The position numbers were made by a program, and so were the translations under genes. The notes under the pieces were generated by a model. The model saw only the letters and a program-made list of their open reading frames with translations, made no database searches and was not told the origin of the DNA. From CAZIKF01 sp964539825 (GTDB lineage Bacteria > Muiribacteriota > UBA6191), in the NCBI GenBank assembly GCA_964539825.1, contig CAZIKF010000029.1, forward strand, positions 1-64,000: a stretch of 64,000 nucleotides of DNA, in the 5' to 3' direction. Below, one piece after another: positions 8,261-17,658 of this stretch; the stretch's first letter is position 1, and every line of letters starts with the position of its first letter.

Positions 8261-9657
8261 ATCCCGCTACCTACAAGGCACAGACTCTTTTTGACGGAGA
8301 GATCTTTTTCAAAGATGTTTACTTCACGGTGAATGAAGAGGGGAACATCAAGCATCTTGAGCCCACCGCACAGGGAAGAATATCCGCTGAGTTCGAATTG
8401 GTGATCCCCGGAATGGTGAATTGTCATTCCCATTCTTTTCAGCGGGCCATGGCGGGATTCGCCGAGAGCCGCTCATCATCGTCATCAAAGGATAGCTTTT
8501 GGACCTGGCGGGAGACCATGTATGCCCTCGCCAATGGATTGAACCTCTCGCATTTCCAAAAGATCGCCTCTTTTTTGTACATGGAAATGCTAGAGTCTGG
8601 ATTTACTTCGGTGGGAGAATTCCACTATCTGCATAAACTTCTCAACGCGGCATCCTCTCGGAGATTAGATCCGCTCTTGAGCTCGAAGGCACTAATTGAG
8701 GCCTCTGAACTTACAGGGATTGAATTATGCCTGCTGCCGGTCCTTTACCAACAGGGTGGATTTTCCGAGCCCCCCAGGACTGAGCAGGAGCCCTTTTTAC
8801 ATTCTTCCGTCGATCAATTCTTAGATCTCATCGAAAATTTGGTCAAGACCTTTCCCGAGACCAAGATCGGGGCGGCAATTCATTCCCTGAGGGCTGTTCA
8901 TCCCTCACAGATGAAAGATCTCGTAGAATCCATGAAAAATCGAGATTTCCCATTGCACATCCATATTGCAGAACAACCCGCGGAGGTGGAGTCCTGCCTC
9001 AAGTATCTGAATAAGAGACCGGTAGAGTTTCTTCTGGAGAACTTTGAGATATCTTCCAGGTGGACACTGGTACACGCGACTCATATGGCGGATTCCGAAC
9101 GTGTAGGGCTAGCCCGCAGTGGAGCTAATATATGCCTTTGTCCCATTACCGAAGCCAACCTGGGTGATGGAATTTTTCCAGCAGTGGAATTTCTAGAGGA
9201 AGGGGGACAAATCTGTATCGGTTCCGATTCCAACATACGGATTGATCCCTTTGAAGAACTTCGTCTTTTGGAGTATTCCCAGCGATATAGACTCCTGCAA
9301 AGAAACCGCTGTGTAGAACCGCCCATTCTCTCTCCGGGTGAATCCCTCGCCAGGCAATCTTATCGCACCGGAGCCGCTTCGCTTCAGCTTCCTACTGGAT
9401 CTTTGAAACCGGGATCAAGAGCGAATTTTCTGGTCCTGGATCCTGCTCACAGTTCCGCAATCATTTCAGCCCCGAATTCACTTTGGGATCGGTGGATCTT
9501 TAGCGGCTCCCGCGAAATGGTCAAGGAGGTATATGTGAGGGGAAGACAAGTGGTTCTGAACCGCTCCCACGTACACCGGGAAAGAATCCAAAAAGAATTC
9601 TCAAACACCCTTCAATCTCTTTACCAGGAGGGTCTTCTTGCCCAGGACATGGATTGA
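8257..9657 (+). CDS. hutF: Formimidoylglutamate deiminase
   Basis: Amidohydrolase that converts N-formimidoyl-L-glutamate to N-formylglutamate and ammonia, feeding HutG. Motifs: metal-binding PGMVNCHSHSFQRAMAGFAE, a catalytic-region HIHIAEQPAEVESC, HATHMA and GSDSN, then the usual C-terminal LVLDPAH. The conventional start GTG 8329 would delete the first strand seen in homologues (residues TLFDGEIFFKDVYFTV lie upstream in frame). A CTG at 8257, overlapping the hutG TGA as CTGA and preceded by GGAGG six bases upstream, restores it and gives 466 residues. I therefore annotate a CTG start. The gene overlaps alr by 20 bp. Confidence 0.85.
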   Translation: MNPATYKAQTLFDGEIFFKDVYFTVNEEGNIKHLEPTAQGRISAEFELVIPGMVNCHSHSFQRAMAGFAESRSSSSSKDSFWTWRETMYALANGLNLSHFQKIASFLYMEMLESGFTSVGEFHYLHKLLNAASSRRLDPLLSSKALIEASELTGIELCLLPVLYQQGGFSEPPRTEQEPFLHSSVDQFLDLIENLVKTFPETKIGAAIHSLRAVHPSQMKDLVESMKNRDFPLHIHIAEQPAEVESCLKYLNKRPVEFLLENFEISSRWTLVHATHMADSERVGLARSGANICLCPITEANLGDGIFPAVEFLEEGGQICIGSDSNIRIDPFEELRLLEYSQRYRLLQRNRCVEPPILSPGESLARQSYRTGAASLQLPTGSLKPGSRANFLVLDPAHSSAIISAPNSLWDRWIFSGSREMVKEVYVRGRQVVLNRSHVHRERIQKEFSNTLQSLYQEGLLAQDMD

Positions 9658-10747
9658 AGTCTCAAGGTCCCTTCTGCAGTCGAATCTGACCCAGATTCAA
9701 GATCTGATCGGTACTCGGACAATCCTGGGAGCAGTCGTGAAGGCCAACGCATATGGTCACGGAATTGACCTGGTCAGTGGTGTCCTTTCTGAACTTGATG
9801 TGCGCTTTTTTTGTGTCGATTCCCTTGAAGAAGCGCTGACGCTGTTGAGCCAGGGGATAACAGCTCCTATTTTGATCATGGGCTATGTGCCTCCTGAAGA
9901 CTTCCATCGGTTAGAAGATCCTATGCGACTGTGCGTATATTCCCAAAAATCGCTGGATCTCTTGGAAGAATTACACAAGTCTTTGAAGATCCACATGAAA
10001 ATAGAAACAGGTCTAAATCGGCAAGGGATTAGTGGGGAAAACGTTCCCAATTTGCTCAAGAAACTCGAAGCCAGCCCAGCACTGAGTCTTGAGGGAGTCT
10101 ATACCCATTATGCGAATGTAGAAGACACCCTCAGTTCAGAGTTCTACAAACTCCAATTTGTCCGCTTTCAGGAGTATACCCACTCTATTTCCCCGGCTGT
10201 TCTGAGGCATTCCTGCGCATCGGCGGCAGCTTTACTATATCCCGACGCAACCCAGGATTTGGTACGGGTTGGCATTGCTTTGTACGGGTACTATAGCTCC
10301 TGGCAAACCCTGCTATCTCTCAAAGAAAGGCAGCGGAAAGTAGATCTCCATCCAATTCTTACCTGGAAAACCAGAATCGCGCAGGTCAAAAGGATCCAAA
10401 AGGGGGACAGGGTAGGATACGGCTGTACTCATGAAGCGCTTAGGAAAGGTAAGATTGCCATCCTTCCTGTGGGCTATTACGATGGATACGATCGGCGCAA
10501 CGGCTCCCAAACTCATGTTTTAATACGCTCCACCCGCGCCCCGGTCATCGGACGGGTAGCAATGAATATGATTGTTGTGGATGTCTCCCATATACCCGGT
10601 GTAAATTCAGGTGACGAGGTAGTTTTACTCGGCAGCCAGGGAAGGGTATCGATAGCAGCTGAAGAATTGGCTGAAGCCGCTGGAACCATACATTATGAAG
10701 TGCTTACACGAATTTCTTCTCATCTACCCAGGGTACTTGCGGATTAG
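9638..10747 (+). CDS. alr: Alanine racemase
   Basis: PLP enzyme interconverting L- and D-alanine for peptidoglycan synthesis. The PLP lysine lies in VVKANAYGHG near residue 35. The second-subunit catalytic Tyr lies in VGYGCTHEA, and the C-terminal GRVAMNMIVVDVS is also diagnostic. 369 residues is standard. The likely start is TTG 9638, with an AGGAGG box 6 bp upstream inside the end of hutF. It overlaps hutF by 20 bp and is part of the same transcription unit, an odd partnership of cell-wall and histidine-catabolic genes that may only reflect gene packing. Confidence 0.93.
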   Translation: MPRTWIEVSRSLLQSNLTQIQDLIGTRTILGAVVKANAYGHGIDLVSGVLSELDVRFFCVDSLEEALTLLSQGITAPILIMGYVPPEDFHRLEDPMRLCVYSQKSLDLLEELHKSLKIHMKIETGLNRQGISGENVPNLLKKLEASPALSLEGVYTHYANVEDTLSSEFYKLQFVRFQEYTHSISPAVLRHSCASAAALLYPDATQDLVRVGIALYGYYSSWQTLLSLKERQRKVDLHPILTWKTRIAQVKRIQKGDRVGYGCTHEALRKGKIAILPVGYYDGYDRRNGSQTHVLIRSTRAPVIGRVAMNMIVVDVSHIPGVNSGDEVVLLGSQGRVSIAAEELAEAAGTIHYEVLTRISSHLPRVLAD

Positions 10748-12122
10748 ACTGATCCCGCTCCTCCTTCTGTTGCTGGGATTTTGTGGAAATTTCTCCGCGG
10801 AATCATTGGCTCAATTACAGCTCATGCATCAAAAGAAGCCGAAGGACCCAAGAGTCCTTTACCACCTGGCTCGTGGGCACCTTCAATCCGCAAACTTCGC
10901 CAAATCCCTTGCCTTTTTTCAGAAACTCCTTGAAATCGTTCCCGATCATCCAGAAGCGCTGCCTGGAATCGCCATGTCGTATTGGCGATTGGGGAAAGAA
11001 TACGAGGCTTATTCAACCTGCCGTCCAAAGTCTGAGTTGGCAGGCTGTTCCAGAATCTTGACCACTATAAGGGATCGAAGAGCCAGTCGCTTACCAGTCT
11101 TTGAGTTAAGGCAGACCCTGGAATCAACCATGAGCCTGGATTTAGATAGAACTGAGGCGTTGCTTTCCAAGCATTCCAGGGACCCTCTTTTCCTCGATAC
11201 CCTGGCCCTCTATTTCTTTGAAAACAACCTGCCTGAATTCGCCTTTGACATCTGGAGCCTGGCTCCCAGGCTTCTAGATTCCAGAGTAAGAGATTTTCGA
11301 AAAATTGCTAATTCCTACTCAGATATCATTACCCAGAGACACCGGGGAAGACTCGGTACAGACGAGGGCCTCTTTCATGCTTATTACCTCTGGAAGTTTG
11401 ATCCTGATTCCGCCGAACGCTACCCGGGTTTATCGCTTACTGAGGTTCTTAGAGAATTCCAAAAGGTGGTTCTTAGAATTGGATTTGACACCTTTGAGAA
11501 TTACTATCGACTGGGCTACTTGTGTTGCATGGCTGGAAGCATCGACCGCTGCAGGGAGGCCTTCATCCGGGCTGATGAAAAATCTCCCTATGAACTTTAT
11601 TCCTTCATTCTCAGAAAAACCCTGGCACGTCTGGAAGTGCAGCCCAAGGCAGTAAACATAGGCCTGGCGGAGTTGGAGGAGTTCGCGCCAACTTCTGAAG
11701 ATTTTCAAGAATTTATAAGAAAGGAAAAAATCCAGGAACCCCTGCAAGATGCCCTGGCAGCCAGAGACATACCCAGGACTGGAGACTGGTATTCACCTCG
11801 ATCAAAAGAGGAATTTCAGGAAATACTAGAGGAGAGTTCCCTACCAATCTATGTGGAATTCTGCACCAGTTCACACTCCCGATGTAAAGAACTACAAGAA
11901 AATATTCTGACTAAAGAATCCTTGAAGGGGGTTTTAAGCGGATATACCAAGGTTCGCCTGGATCCCAATCTTGAACCAGGAAAAATTCTTAGAAACAGCT
12001 ATCCAATCAAGAGACTCCCCCAGGTATATTTACTAGGAAAAGGAGGAACACTCCTGGCTGAGTTCTCAGGTTTTTTTACGCCCGAGCAGTTGCGATTAAG
12101 ATTGGTCGATTCAGCCCGCTGA
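10695..12122 (+). CDS. Exported TPR protein with C-terminal degenerate thioredoxin fold
   Basis: 475 residues from the first ATG; a TTG at 10737 would give a tidier signal peptide (LRIRLIPLLLLLLGFCG), so the start is uncertain. Residues ~40-110 form tetratricopeptide repeats (DPRVLYHLARGHLQSANFAK, HPEALPGIAMSYWRLGKEYE). The last ~100 residues follow the thioredoxin pattern (IYVEFCTSSHSRCKELQENI, then KRLPQVYLLGKGG). The usual WCxxC is replaced by SHSRC: the first catalytic Cys is His, with another Cys six residues earlier. It is therefore unlikely to be a standard disulfide reductase. It overlaps alr by 53 bp at the annotated start. Confidence 0.7.
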   Translation: MKCLHEFLLIYPGYLRIRLIPLLLLLLGFCGNFSAESLAQLQLMHQKKPKDPRVLYHLARGHLQSANFAKSLAFFQKLLEIVPDHPEALPGIAMSYWRLGKEYEAYSTCRPKSELAGCSRILTTIRDRRASRLPVFELRQTLESTMSLDLDRTEALLSKHSRDPLFLDTLALYFFENNLPEFAFDIWSLAPRLLDSRVRDFRKIANSYSDIITQRHRGRLGTDEGLFHAYYLWKFDPDSAERYPGLSLTEVLREFQKVVLRIGFDTFENYYRLGYLCCMAGSIDRCREAFIRADEKSPYELYSFILRKTLARLEVQPKAVNIGLAELEEFAPTSEDFQEFIRKEKIQEPLQDALAARDIPRTGDWYSPRSKEEFQEILEESSLPIYVEFCTSSHSRCKELQENILTKESLKGVLSGYTKVRLDPNLEPGKILRNSYPIKRLPQVYLLGKGGTLLAEFSGFFTPEQLRLRLVDSAR

Positions 12123-12130
12123 GTCCAGGT

Positions 12131-12160
12131 GCCTGTCGGAGAATTGCCTTCTACTGCGAC
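12131..12160. repeat. Solo, truncated copy of the inner repeat at 5658-5834
   Basis: These 30 bp match 5660-5689 at 28 positions (core GAATTGCCTTCTACTGCGAC identical). The copy lies in the 44-bp gap between two convergent genes. No second inverted arm is visible nearby, so it is a remnant or a solo end. Confidence 0.65.
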
Positions 12161-12166
12161 AAACTC

Positions 12167-12484
12167 CTAGGGAACGACTGGATATCCTTTGCCTATCCAT
12201 GCTGCCATCCCATCCTCATTAATACACTCAACCTTTTGAATTCCCAGGGAATTGAGAATCTGTTCCGCCACGGAAGCACGTCCGCCCATGTGACAGAAGA
12301 CACAGATCTTTGAAAATTCTTTAAGCATGGTCGCACTATCCTGATTGATTTCAGAGTGAGGCAGGTTTATAGCACCTTCAATATGAGCCTCAGCAAACTC
12401 ATCTGCTGTACGAACATCAATGATGGCTGCGCCCTCTGAACGTAAGGATTCTAATTGGTTATATAAATCATCCATGCACTTCAT
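12167..12484 (-). CDS. Single-domain rhodanese-like protein
   Basis: 105 residues covering one rhodanese domain: IIDVRTADEFAEAHIEGAIN (CH2A-like), then an active-site loop with catalytic Cys in VFCHMGGRAS and the final GMAAWIGKGYPVV. Single-domain rhodaneses of this type (GlpE/PspE-like) transfer sulfane sulfur; the physiological acceptor is unknown. The gene is monocistronic and convergent with the TPR/thioredoxin-like gene. The conserved catalytic Cys suggests activity. Confidence 0.88.
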   Translation of the reverse strand: MKCMDDLYNQLESLRSEGAAIIDVRTADEFAEAHIEGAINLPHSEINQDSATMLKEFSKICVFCHMGGRASVAEQILNSLGIQKVECINEDGMAAWIGKGYPVVP

Positions 12485-12598
12485 CTCAGTCTCCTCAGTC
12501 TTGGTACTTTAGGACATACACCATGAAAAGCCTGACTCACCATCTTTCCAAGAGCATAAGAAACGATGGTATACTGGGAGTGGAATCTGGAGAAGCCC

Positions 12599-13021
12599 GT
12601 GAGCACGATGGAACAACTGGCTCAAAAAGCATGGAAATTTGCAGTTGATCGATTACACAACTCCTATTCTCCTTACTCCCATTTTCAGGTTGGATCCAGT
12701 CTTGTCAGTAATGACGAGGTCATCTATTTCGGATGTAACCTGGAAAATGCCAGTTATGGAGCGACGATCTGCGCTGAAAGAGTAGCCTTCTTCAAAGCCT
12801 TGTCTGAAGGTGTAAGAGAATTCGAATTGATCCTGGTATTGACGGATACAAAGAAACCTACTCCCCCGTGTGCACTCTGTCTTCAGGTCATGGCTGAGTT
12901 TTGTCCTGCTGATTTTCCTATTTATCTTTCCAACCTGGACGGCATTCAATCGCGGCATCTATTTTCTGATCTCTTAGGCTTTCCCTTTGGCCCATCCTTT
13001 CTTTTAGAGGACAACCAATAA
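12599..13021 (+). CDS. cdd: Cytidine deaminase
   Basis: Zinc enzyme deaminating (deoxy)cytidine to (deoxy)uridine. Motifs: NSYSPYSHFQVG, the substrate-binding NLENASYGATICAERVA (catalytic CAE) and the zinc ligands in PPCALCLQVMAEF (usually PCGxCRQ, here ALC-LQ). I prefer GTG 12599, which has TGGAGAAG just upstream; the frame extends to ATG 12566, but homologues start near EQLAQKAWKFA. 140 residues is typical. Only 7 bp separate it from the guanine deaminase gene, making a two-gene nucleobase salvage operon. Confidence 0.92.
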   Translation: MSTMEQLAQKAWKFAVDRLHNSYSPYSHFQVGSSLVSNDEVIYFGCNLENASYGATICAERVAFFKALSEGVREFELILVLTDTKKPTPPCALCLQVMAEFCPADFPIYLSNLDGIQSRHLFSDLLGFPFGPSFLLEDNQ

Positions 13022-13028
13022 CCAAAGA

Positions 13029-14303
13029 ATGAAAGCAATCTACCGCGCACGAGTTTTTGATCCAGTCTCTGACTATGAGTTGAACGAGATACCGGACGCG
13101 ATCCTTTCGGTTGACAGCACTGGGAAAATAGATTCGATTACTCCATTTCATGAGGCTCCCGAGCAATTGTGCTCAAACGCTAAAGTACTGGAAGGGGAGA
13201 GCGGCCTTCAAATTCTCCTGCCTGGATTCTGCGATCTTCACTTCCACTGGGTTCAGGACCTGGTCTGTGATCTTCCTAAAGATCATTTGCTAGAGTGGCT
13301 TAATGACTACGTTTTCCCAGAAGAGTCCAGGTTTTCCAGTGAAGAGTACTCAAAAGAAAGGGCTATGGATTTTGCCGCCAAGCTAGTGCGCTGCGGTACT
13401 CTAGGTGGTGGAATCTATAGTTCAATCCATGAGCCGTCTGTAATTCAGGCGATGGAACACCTGCGTGGGGATTTTCGTCTGGGCAATGTGGTCATGACAC
13501 GAAATTCCCCTGATTATCTCACTGAGCAGTTAGAGGACGTAAAGACTCTGTGTTCGCGGCTACAGCTTCGTTTTGGACCTCAATATGTGATCACTCCCAG
13601 GTTCGCACTGAGTTGTGACCCAACTACCCTGGAATGGCTGGGAGCGTTTGCAAGAGAACATGGCCTCTATGTTCAGACTCATCTTTCCGAAACAAAGACA
13701 GAAATAGTGGAAACTCTCAACTACTACCGATCGTTTCCTGGTTTTGAGAACATCAATTCCTACCTTGAGATCTATAGCCGGGCCGGACTCATTCACGACC
13801 AAACTATTCTTGGACATTGCATCCATTTGCAGGACGAAGAGATCAGTATCATTGCCAGAAATAAGGCTTGTATTGCCCATTGCCCTTCCTCCAACGCTCC
13901 CATCGAAGAAAGGGGACTTGGTTCAGGGCTGTTTGATTTCAAAAGAATGGATGAAGAAGGTATTGCCTGGGCACTGGGCTCGGATATCGGTGCCGGTCCT
14001 TTTTTGAGCATGCTGGATGTGATGAGGAGTTTCTTAACCCAAAATCGAAAGAAGGGAATTGACCCAGGAGTTTTTCGCGCTCTTTACCGCTCCACAGTTA
14101 AAGGAAATTCTCTGTTGGGATATCCACAAAAGGGTCATCTACGAAAAGGTAGTCAAGCAGACTTCGTAGGTTTTCCCTCAAGCTGCCAAAGTGATCCTCA
14201 GAAGGTACTTGAGGAGCTTCTGGAAAGAGATCGTACAGAATTCAACGAACTGCCAATGTCTGTGGTCTCAAAAGGGGAGTTGATTTTTGATTCCAGGGTT
14301 TGA
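13029..14303 (+). CDS. guaD: Guanine deaminase
   Basis: Amidohydrolase converting guanine to xanthine. Visible signatures: LLPGFCDLHFHWVQDL (HxH metal ligands), LLEWLNDYVFPEE (the guanine-deaminase 'LlewL..yvFP.E' motif), VQTHLSET, GHCIHL, AHCPSSNA and ALGSDIGAGP (metal Asp). 424 residues matches the family. Cotranscribed with cdd. The gene ends 31 bp before the convergent gene at 14335. Confidence 0.93.
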   Translation: MKAIYRARVFDPVSDYELNEIPDAILSVDSTGKIDSITPFHEAPEQLCSNAKVLEGESGLQILLPGFCDLHFHWVQDLVCDLPKDHLLEWLNDYVFPEESRFSSEEYSKERAMDFAAKLVRCGTLGGGIYSSIHEPSVIQAMEHLRGDFRLGNVVMTRNSPDYLTEQLEDVKTLCSRLQLRFGPQYVITPRFALSCDPTTLEWLGAFAREHGLYVQTHLSETKTEIVETLNYYRSFPGFENINSYLEIYSRAGLIHDQTILGHCIHLQDEEISIIARNKACIAHCPSSNAPIEERGLGSGLFDFKRMDEEGIAWALGSDIGAGPFLSMLDVMRSFLTQNRKKGIDPGVFRALYRSTVKGNSLLGYPQKGHLRKGSQADFVGFPSSCQSDPQKVLEELLERDRTEFNELPMSVVSKGELIFDSRV

Positions 14304-14334
14304 CCTGCGAAGCTAAGAGCGTGTCGGCAGAGAT

Positions 14335-15204
14335 TTACTCTTCCTCTTCCTGCTCTTCTTCCTCATCTTCAGAATCCTCTTTTTTGAAATTACCCGATAG
14401 GAGTGCTTTGAGCTGCTCAGTGGTAATTTTCTTCATCTTTGGACGGTTGGTTGGAAAGAGAGACTTCAACTCCTTATTGGGCACCTCCGCCTGCTTAAGA
14501 TTCATTCCCGCTGTTGCGTAAATCTGCTGAGACATCGGATTAAAAAAGGGATTCTCAAGAGCCCTGGAAAAGGGCTCCCTGGGTATACTTACCAGATACA
14601 GACGTTCATCAACTTCTTGTTTGTTTTCCTCGGAAGTAGGTAGTGCCGAGGCTCCCATTCCAGCTCTGGACATGAAAGTACGTAACTGGGGTAAAGCCCC
14701 CCCTTGACCCACAATCGTACGAATGATTTTCACCTTAACCGCGAAGACGGCAATGACTCCCTGGGTATAAGAGCTATAGTACTGAGCCGACTGTACAGGA
14801 CTGTCCGGTGTATTTAGCTCCGAGGGAGTAATGTTCTGCACCAATTGGAAAGCGACCTTATGGTGCACATAGACTTGTGACCCCTTGGATCTCTTGACCC
14901 CTTGTGAAGGATATTTGCTTTTCAATTTTCGATCCACATACTGGACAACGCGAAGCATAGCCTCAGGTGAATGCTCCCAGTTAACGCGATCGGTTCTAAC
15001 ATCTGACCTCACATTTACCTTCGAAGCATCCTGGGAAACTTCGCTGGCCGGAGAATCTGAAGCAGAGTCAGAACGGGCGACATCTTCAGAAGTAGGCTCA
15101 CCAAAACACAAAGCAAAGCCCAGAATAAAAAGAAAACAATGGAAAAAAGATCGAGAGAACATTGGCAAAACCCTCCGTAGCCAACTACGGACAGACCCCA
15201 TCAA
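14335..15204 (-). CDS. Exported protein of unknown function with acidic tail
   Basis: 289 residues. The N-terminus has a signal-like segment (SFFHCFLFILGFALCFGE) followed by a Ser/Asp-rich linker. The middle region (residues ~80-190) is mixed alpha/beta with no motif I recognise. The C-terminus is strongly acidic (SEDEEEEQEEEE). It follows the 782-residue triple-repeat gene by 40 bp on the same strand, so the two probably form an operon. The acidic tail may bind cations or a basic partner; no function is assigned. Confidence 0.6.
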   Translation of the reverse strand: MMGSVRSWLRRVLPMFSRSFFHCFLFILGFALCFGEPTSEDVARSDSASDSPASEVSQDASKVNVRSDVRTDRVNWEHSPEAMLRVVQYVDRKLKSKYPSQGVKRSKGSQVYVHHKVAFQLVQNITPSELNTPDSPVQSAQYYSSYTQGVIAVFAVKVKIIRTIVGQGGALPQLRTFMSRAGMGASALPTSEENKQEVDERLYLVSIPREPFSRALENPFFNPMSQQIYATAGMNLKQAEVPNKELKSLFPTNRPKMKKITTEQLKALLSGNFKKEDSEDEEEEQEEEE

Positions 15205-15244
15205 AAGTTACATCGAAGCGCTAAAGAAAAGATTCTCTGCCCTC

Positions 15245-17593
15245 CTATCTACCCCCGTCCTCTTCCTGACCATGCAGCTTTTTGACGGTTATCACGGAGG
15301 ATGTCATTTCTAACAGATATTCTTTCTCCGGCATAATCAACCTGACGATGACTTTGGAGGCGCCGCTCGAACCACGAATCCTCTCAGCTTTCCAATTCTC
15401 TCGATCTTTTCGTTTTATTTGCCGAACAGGATGCTTCTCAGGAAGCAGCTCAATAAACTCATTATGCACATCCCACATAAAGGTCTGGTGCATTTCCTTT
15501 ACCTCCTGAAGTCCTATCTCCCTGGGAACCTGCACCTCACGAAAATTGTAAAGCCAGTAATATTCCGCCGCGATTAGAAATTTAATGAGATCGTGATTCG
15601 GTTGGAGTCGATGACCTTCAAATCTCTTATATCTCCTTTTGTTACACCTGATCTCACTGAAAAGTGTGCGGCAGGATTCCAGAGAATTAACAATTCCGCG
15701 AGCCCAGGTGGGAAAATGGTCAGTAAAACCTTCAGACCAACCTCCCGGATTCTTTACCTTTTTGGTATAGAGCATCCATAGGATATGTTCGTCGATTCCC
15801 GGATCTTCATACTCAGAAATCGGCAGAGGATTTTCCTCGGTTTCATCAACATAATTCTTACCATCGACACCCGGTCCTTTTTCAATCTCAATGAGGAGCT
15901 CGTCAGAAGTCAGAAGTTTGAGGGCGATTACGGAGGCCGTACATTGAACGAGGTATTCCTTTAAACCCAATTTGATTTTAAAGATCACCCGGGGAGCCCC
16001 CCCTGCTCCTCGAATGCGCTCGCATCTCCAATCTTCAGTCTGTTCCCTTGGAAGGTCCTTGATCCCCACGTGCTCAAGGGGTAGCAATTTACGAAATTCC
16101 TCAGCCACATCGTACATGTGAGTGATCATTAGCTCCTGAGCCTGAACCTTTCCCAGGGAATCAGGAAGGGTGACTTCTCTCATATTAAAGAGCCAGAAAT
16201 ACTCTGCCGCAATCAGAATCCGGATCATTAGATGATGGGGCTGCAGCTGAGCGGTATCAAAGGACTTTGTGCGGTATCTACTGCGCTTAAACTCATGATA
16301 AAGAGTCAGACTCGCCGTCATGTTCATTACAATTCCCCTTGACCATAGGGGATACTTCTCATAAAAAGGCTCAGGCCAGGTTTCCTCCTCACCTTTCTTG
16401 GAGGAACGACGGAAGGTATAGAGACGCCAGAGAATGTCCTCATCGACACCTGGATCGGGGTGTTCCACTAGCGGCAGCGGCTTTCGAGACAGTAATTCAT
16501 CATCGCCCTTTTCCACCTTCTGCCCATGGTGCATGAGGTGTTTAACCACATGCTTCTTCAGGTTGATACTGAGCCCGGTACATTCAATCAGGTATTCAGC
16601 ATGGTTATCCTCATAGGCGGAAAGTACCTTGGATGCCCCACGAATTCCTCGTACTCTCTCGAATCTCCAATTTGTACGCAGATCATAGCTGAGTTCTTGA
16701 TGGATGGGATGGTCCGGAGGGAAAAGCGAAATGAAAAGATCGTAAAGGGAAAACAAAAACCCTTGGACTAATTCGGTAATCCGTTTATTTGGTATTGAAC
16801 GCCCGAGGTCCACCTCACGTTTATTAAATAACCAGTAAAATTCCGTTCCTAAGAGGATTCTAATCATCCTATGATGGGGCTGTACACGGGTTTCACCGGC
16901 TGTCAAAATAGATAATTGCTTCCCTTTTTTTAATCCCTGGAAGAGTTTGAGACTTCTTTGCATTGACGAAATGACTCCCTTAGCCCAGTTCGGATAGCTA
17001 GTCTTGAGTTCTTCAGGAAAATCGAACTTCTCCGTGGCTGAGGGAACCCAGAAAAATTGTAATGGCTCCTCATGGATCCCGGGATCTTCATGGATGGGAA
17101 TGTGATATTTTACGAACTTCTTAGCTGGAGCAGCTCCATTTTTCTCTTTAGGCTTTGAAGTTTTTTTACCAGTTCCCGTAGACTTCGTGGGGTTTGTCTC
17201 CACTATAGGAGCCTGGGCTCCAAGGGACTTAAAGACTGTGTTTAGCGGATCTCTGAGAGATGAAAAATGAATCCTCAGGATCTTATCTATAAAGCGAGCT
17301 TCTTCCTGGGTCTTTGGGTGATAGGGACCGTAAGAGGAATGCTGGTAGGTTAAAGTGTAGAGAAAGACTCTTTCCAAAAGTAAAAGAACAAAAGAATTTC
17401 TAGTCTCTGCGGGTATCTCACTTGCGATTTCCAGAATTCTGGGCTGAAAAGTAACCAGCTTAACCAAACTCTGAATAAATTTGATATCTGTAGCACTTGG
17501 ATTATCTACAAAGAGTGTGGCAACCTCCGTTTCTAAATCAATGAAGTCTCTGGCACGTACTGTCATGGATTCCTCAGGCTCAATCAGCCTCAA
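15245..17593 (-). CDS. Large protein with three ~180-residue tandem repeats, unknown function
   Basis: 782 residues, no signal peptide. A ~130-residue N-terminal helical domain and a Lys/Pro/Thr linker (residues ~130-160) are followed by three homologous blocks at about residues 168-347, 378-560 and 597-775. Each block contains in order: EDPGI(D/H)E, a (F/Y)PxWARGIV-like motif, LQPHHxMIRILIAAEYYWLFN, REV, a helical segment ending in LLPxxHP, WxxERIRGxxGAS(K/R)VI, and EYLxxxTxS. The His pair, the WLFN and the ERIRG motifs are conserved in all three, suggesting one binding or catalytic site per block. I know no named family with this pattern. It heads a two-gene unit and diverges from the TPR-like gene at 17659. 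Confidence 0.75.
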   Translation of the reverse strand: MRLIEPEESMTVRARDFIDLETEVATLFVDNPSATDIKFIQSLVKLVTFQPRILEIASEIPAETRNSFVLLLLERVFLYTLTYQHSSYGPYHPKTQEEARFIDKILRIHFSSLRDPLNTVFKSLGAQAPIVETNPTKSTGTGKKTSKPKEKNGAAPAKKFVKYHIPIHEDPGIHEEPLQFFWVPSATEKFDFPEELKTSYPNWAKGVISSMQRSLKLFQGLKKGKQLSILTAGETRVQPHHRMIRILLGTEFYWLFNKREVDLGRSIPNKRITELVQGFLFSLYDLFISLFPPDHPIHQELSYDLRTNWRFERVRGIRGASKVLSAYEDNHAEYLIECTGLSINLKKHVVKHLMHHGQKVEKGDDELLSRKPLPLVEHPDPGVDEDILWRLYTFRRSSKKGEEETWPEPFYEKYPLWSRGIVMNMTASLTLYHEFKRSRYRTKSFDTAQLQPHHLMIRILIAAEYFWLFNMREVTLPDSLGKVQAQELMITHMYDVAEEFRKLLPLEHVGIKDLPREQTEDWRCERIRGAGGAPRVIFKIKLGLKEYLVQCTASVIALKLLTSDELLIEIEKGPGVDGKNYVDETEENPLPISEYEDPGIDEHILWMLYTKKVKNPGGWSEGFTDHFPTWARGIVNSLESCRTLFSEIRCNKRRYKRFEGHRLQPNHDLIKFLIAAEYYWLYNFREVQVPREIGLQEVKEMHQTFMWDVHNEFIELLPEKHPVRQIKRKDRENWKAERIRGSSGASKVIVRLIMPEKEYLLEMTSSVITVKKLHGQEEDGGR

Positions 17594-17658
17594 ACCATAC
17601 TAGACTTCAACCAGTTGCGAATCAAGGGGGACGAGGGTATGTTAGTGCCGCCAAAGCC

